From Ralstonia soli (GTDB lineage Bacteria; Pseudomonadota; Gammaproteobacteria; Burkholderiales; Burkholderiaceae), in contig NZ_JAMXHT010000002.1 in NCBI RefSeq assembly GCF_023955655.1, positions 434,001 through 498,000 on the forward strand: 64,000 nucleotides of DNA, written 5' to 3'. The notes under the pieces were generated by a model, which was not told the origin of the DNA, made no database searches, and was given only the letters and a program-made list of their open reading frames with translations. The position numbers were made by a program, and so were the translations under genes. The number at the start of each line of letters is the position of its first letter. Position 1 is the stretch's first letter. Of the stretch, positions 62,045-64,000 are shown one piece after another.

Positions 62045-62662
62045 ATGAACGCCATACAACGACGAATCGTACTGACTGCGCCTGCCGCGCTGACGGCCAT
62101 CTCTCTGGCTGGCTGCGGGGTGGGGCAGGCCATCAAAGACAACACGGTCGACGCCGCCAAATGGGCCTTTACCACGCAGGTCAAGTCCATGAACATCGAC
62201 CTGGACAGTCGGATAGAACTGAATCCCAATGGCCAGGGACAGCCGCTGTCCACCGTCGTACGGCTGTACCAGCTGAAAACTGCACAAAGTTTCGAGGCGG
62301 CGGACTACGCGCAACTGCAGTCGAATGATCTGGAGACGCTCAAACCGGACCTGCTCACCACCAAAGACGTGGTGTTGTGCCCGGGCGCGGCTGTCAGCGT
62401 GGCCGAGCCGATGAACGAAGACGCTGAGTTCGTGGGCGTGGTGGCGTTCTTCCGCAAGGCCGATCAAAGCGCGACGTGGAAATTGGTCATTCCCAAGAAA
62501 CAATGGAAGAAGACCGATCCGGTCAGGATTGTGGCGAGCGGCAGCACGTTGGCACTCGCAGGTGCCAACCCCGCACCCGTCAATCGCACGGCGCCGATAC
62601 AGAGTGCACCAAACGCTTCGAGAACGGAATCCGCGTCTACCGTGGGCACGGAGCGACCGTAA
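62045..62662 (+). CDS. tssJ: T6SS outer-membrane lipoprotein TssJ
   Basis: A 205-aa lipoprotein that ties TssM to the outer membrane. The signal has the lipobox SLAGC (Cys24). The transthyretin-like fold shows NIDLDSRIELNPNGQGQPLSTVVRLYQLKTAQSFEAADYAQL and VAFFRKADQSATWKLVIP. A low-complexity C-terminal tail (PVNRTAPIQSAPNASRTE) is longer than in many homologues. It starts 2 bases after tssG and is the last T6SS gene on this arm. No terminator is obvious. Confidence 0.93.
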   Translation: MNAIQRRIVLTAPAALTAISLAGCGVGQAIKDNTVDAAKWAFTTQVKSMNIDLDSRIELNPNGQGQPLSTVVRLYQLKTAQSFEAADYAQLQSNDLETLKPDLLTTKDVVLCPGAAVSVAEPMNEDAEFVGVVAFFRKADQSATWKLVIPKKQWKKTDPVRIVASGSTLALAGANPAPVNRTAPIQSAPNASRTESASTVGTERP

Positions 62663-62877
62663 AGGGGAGAGCGAAGATCACCCGGCGTGACATAGGGTTC
62701 TACTCTGCTTGGTTCAGCTGCCCTAAGGCGACTACCCACTGCTCTTGGCTGGATCGAGGATCGGGGACACTTGAGTGCTGCTCGTCGCGACTCCGCACAT
62801 CGCGTTGTGACCGCATTTCGCGCGCTGGTGCCGGACTGGGGATAACCGGCACGGGCTTGCCCCATTCCTGCTTGGGG

Positions 62878-63336
62878 CTAGCACGTGCGGTCACCACCGC
62901 TACTGTGCCTTCGGATGCGTGTGCCAGGCAGAGCGGCGCCGGGCTCGAAGGTGACATACGCGCCCGCGGCTGGGATGTCGACAGGGTCTGGGTACAGCGG
63001 ATCGATGCGGACCCGGCCAGCGATGTTCTGCTGCCCATCATCGACGGCCCCCTGCGCTCCAATGATGGTCACGCGTTGCGCGGCGGCGGTGAAGGGCGCG
63101 GTATCGGCACCTTCGACAAAGGCGGTTGCCGTGCCCGCGTACGGCAGGATTGCCTCCGATGCGGCGTGCCAGTGCCGTTTTGCCAGGGCGATCCAGACCA
63201 CGTCGCCCGGGTGGATCACCTGAGCGGGCTGGCCTATTGCAGCTAGAAACCGCTGCCCGCCGTGACGCGCCGTGACGGTCAAGGTTTGCACCAGCATGTT
63301 GCACGCCACTTGATGCGTGCACCGGGCCCCATCGCG
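62878..63336 (-). pseudogene. Broken, apparently duplicated cupin gene remnants
   Basis: Minus-strand translation gives two partial cupin modules in the wrong order. First (63163-63336) comes a C-terminal-type half: QTLTVTARHG...VIHPGDVVWIALAKRHWHAAS, which matches cupin motif 2. Then (62935-63072) comes an N-terminal-type half: GRVRIDPLYPDP and AYVTFEPGAA, which matches the beginning of the same family (normally ...FEPGARTAWHTHP...). The second copy then leaves frame. Neither is intact, and motif 1 (HxH) is lost. I read this as decayed tandem cupin genes between T6SS and the oxidase. The flanks 62663-62877 and 63337-63499 show no gene. Confidence 0.45.
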
Positions 63337-63499
63337 ACTTGCAGCCGTCCCCTGACGGATCGGTGGAAACCCTTGCTTTCGCACATAGTAATTGCATAGT
63401 AATCGATTCGATTCCAATGCGAATTTTCTGATCCTATTCTTTGCCCAGCGATAGAGACCGATCACTGCGTCTCATGTGTAACCAATCGAGGGCTGGCAA

Positions 63500-64000
63500 A
63501 TGAACACAGGTACGGCATTGATTCGCCGCCTGATTGCTGAACTGGGTGAGGATGCCGTGCTGACGGCAGCGTCGGACGTGGGCGGGTTCACCGAAGATTT
63601 CCGCGGCCGCTACAAGGCAGATGCTTTGTGTGTCGCGCAACCGGCCACGACAGAGCAGGTGTCCTTCGTGGTCCGTGCTTGCGCCGAATCCGGAACACCG
63701 GTGCTGCCGCAGGGCGGAAACACCAGTCTGTGCGGCGGTTCGATACCTTCAACTGAAGGTGCGCGGCCAGTGATCGTCAGCCTTGCACGCATGCGGCGTG
63801 TTCGACATATCGATGCGGCAAACGGCTCAATGGAGGTCGAGGCCGGTTGCGTACTGAAGGCTGTCCAGGATGCAGCAGCCGAGGTCGGGCGCCTGTACCC
63901 GGTCAGCCTTGGGGCCGAGGGCTCATGCCAGATCGGCGGAACGCTGTCGACGAATGCCGGCGGCACGAGCGTGCTGCGCTACGGCAATACCCGAGAGAAC
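63500..64000 (+). CDS. FAD-linked 2-hydroxyacid oxidase/dehydrogenase (3' end outside window)
   Basis: The open end of a vanillyl-alcohol-oxidase-type flavoenzyme, here 167 residues. The FAD-binding PCMH domain is visible: PATTEQVSFVVRACAESGTPVLPQGGNTSLCGGSIP, then EVEAGCVLKAVQDAAAEVG and SLGAEGSCQIGGTLSTNAGGTSVLRYGNTREN. Family members are D-lactate or D-2-hydroxyglutarate dehydrogenases and glycolate oxidase subunits, which cannot be told apart without the rest. The start ATG at 63500 follows a weak ribosome site. It runs off the end of the window. Confidence 0.85.
   Translation, partial: MNTGTALIRRLIAELGEDAVLTAASDVGGFTEDFRGRYKADALCVAQPATTEQVSFVVRACAESGTPVLPQGGNTSLCGGSIPSTEGARPVIVSLARMRRVRHIDAANGSMEVEAGCVLKAVQDAAAEVGRLYPVSLGAEGSCQIGGTLSTNAGGTSVLRYGNTREN

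Noticed and set aside
62476-63246. A 256-aa plus-strand frame after tssJ
   Set aside because: Overlaps tssJ in another frame and then crosses the cupin remnants antisense; no protein-like pattern.
1-64000. CRISPR arrays, insertion sequences, prophage or integrase genes, tRNA and rRNA genes
   Set aside because: I looked for regularly spaced repeats, transposase-like frames with terminal repeats, and tRNA/rRNA sequence features on both strands and saw none that stand up.

Overview
The window is chromosomal-type DNA from a GC-rich beta-proteobacterium. The best match is the Burkholderiaceae, probably Ralstonia or a close relative such as Cupriavidus. This rests on codon usage, Burkholderia-type porins, a two-operon type VI secretion system (T6SS), DbpA with a zinc-ribbon partner, and many LysR, IclR and AraC regulators. 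It is an inference, because no rRNA or other marker gene is present. I saw no tRNA, rRNA, CRISPR array, insertion sequence or prophage.

Region by region. (1) 1-5300: the end of a branched-chain amino acid ABC transporter (livG partial, livF), then single genes: a Tyr/Pro-repeat secreted protein, two-strand acetyltransferase and D-amino acid transaminase genes, a small secreted protein and an epoxide-hydrolase-like enzyme. (2) 5538-10234: a compact redox operon encoding a lipoprotein di-haem cytochrome c peroxidase-like protein, an outer-membrane porin, an exported FMN-binding protein, the ApbE flavin transferase expected to load it, and a four-helix membrane cytochrome-like protein. (3) 10238-15879: a LysR regulator with a divergent DUF2798 gene, an acetyltransferase, and two divergent chemoreceptors. 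(4) 16078-31099: a long catabolic cluster. It holds a Rieske oxygenase and its VanB-type reductase, three NAD(P)-dependent dehydrogenases, a cupin, an alpha/beta hydrolase, an IclR regulator, a thiamine-diphosphate enzyme, an aspartate-dehydrogenase-like protein, an aldehyde dehydrogenase, an MFS importer, an extradiol-type VOC protein and a porin. I do not recognise its substrate. A perfect 18-bp palindrome before the porin has a degenerate copy before the operon, suggesting one regulon. (5) 31402-37053: single genes, including an AraC regulator divergent from a short-chain dehydrogenase with a 21-bp-period direct repeat between them, and dbpA with its zinc-ribbon neighbour.

(6) 37391-62662: a complete T6SS in two divergent operons meeting at 47079-47287. 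The minus-strand arm reads tssB, tssC, tssK, tssL, an OmpA-type TssM-like fusion, hcp, then (after a strong terminator) clpV and tssE. The plus-strand arm reads vgrG, a Tle4-like phospholipase effector, a Tli4-like lipoprotein immunity protein, an unknown membrane protein, a PAAR-like spike tip, tssM, tssA, tssF, tssG and tssJ. The vgrG 3' end, effector and immunity genes look compositionally different from the flanks, as expected for an exchangeable effector module. Neither TssM-type protein shows an intact Walker A motif. No fha, ppkA or pppA gene is in the window.

(7) 62663-64000: broken cupin-gene remnants on the minus strand, then the start of a FAD-linked oxidase that runs off the window.

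The candidates for undescribed biology are the flavinylated redox operon in region 2 and the orphan catabolic regulon in region 4.
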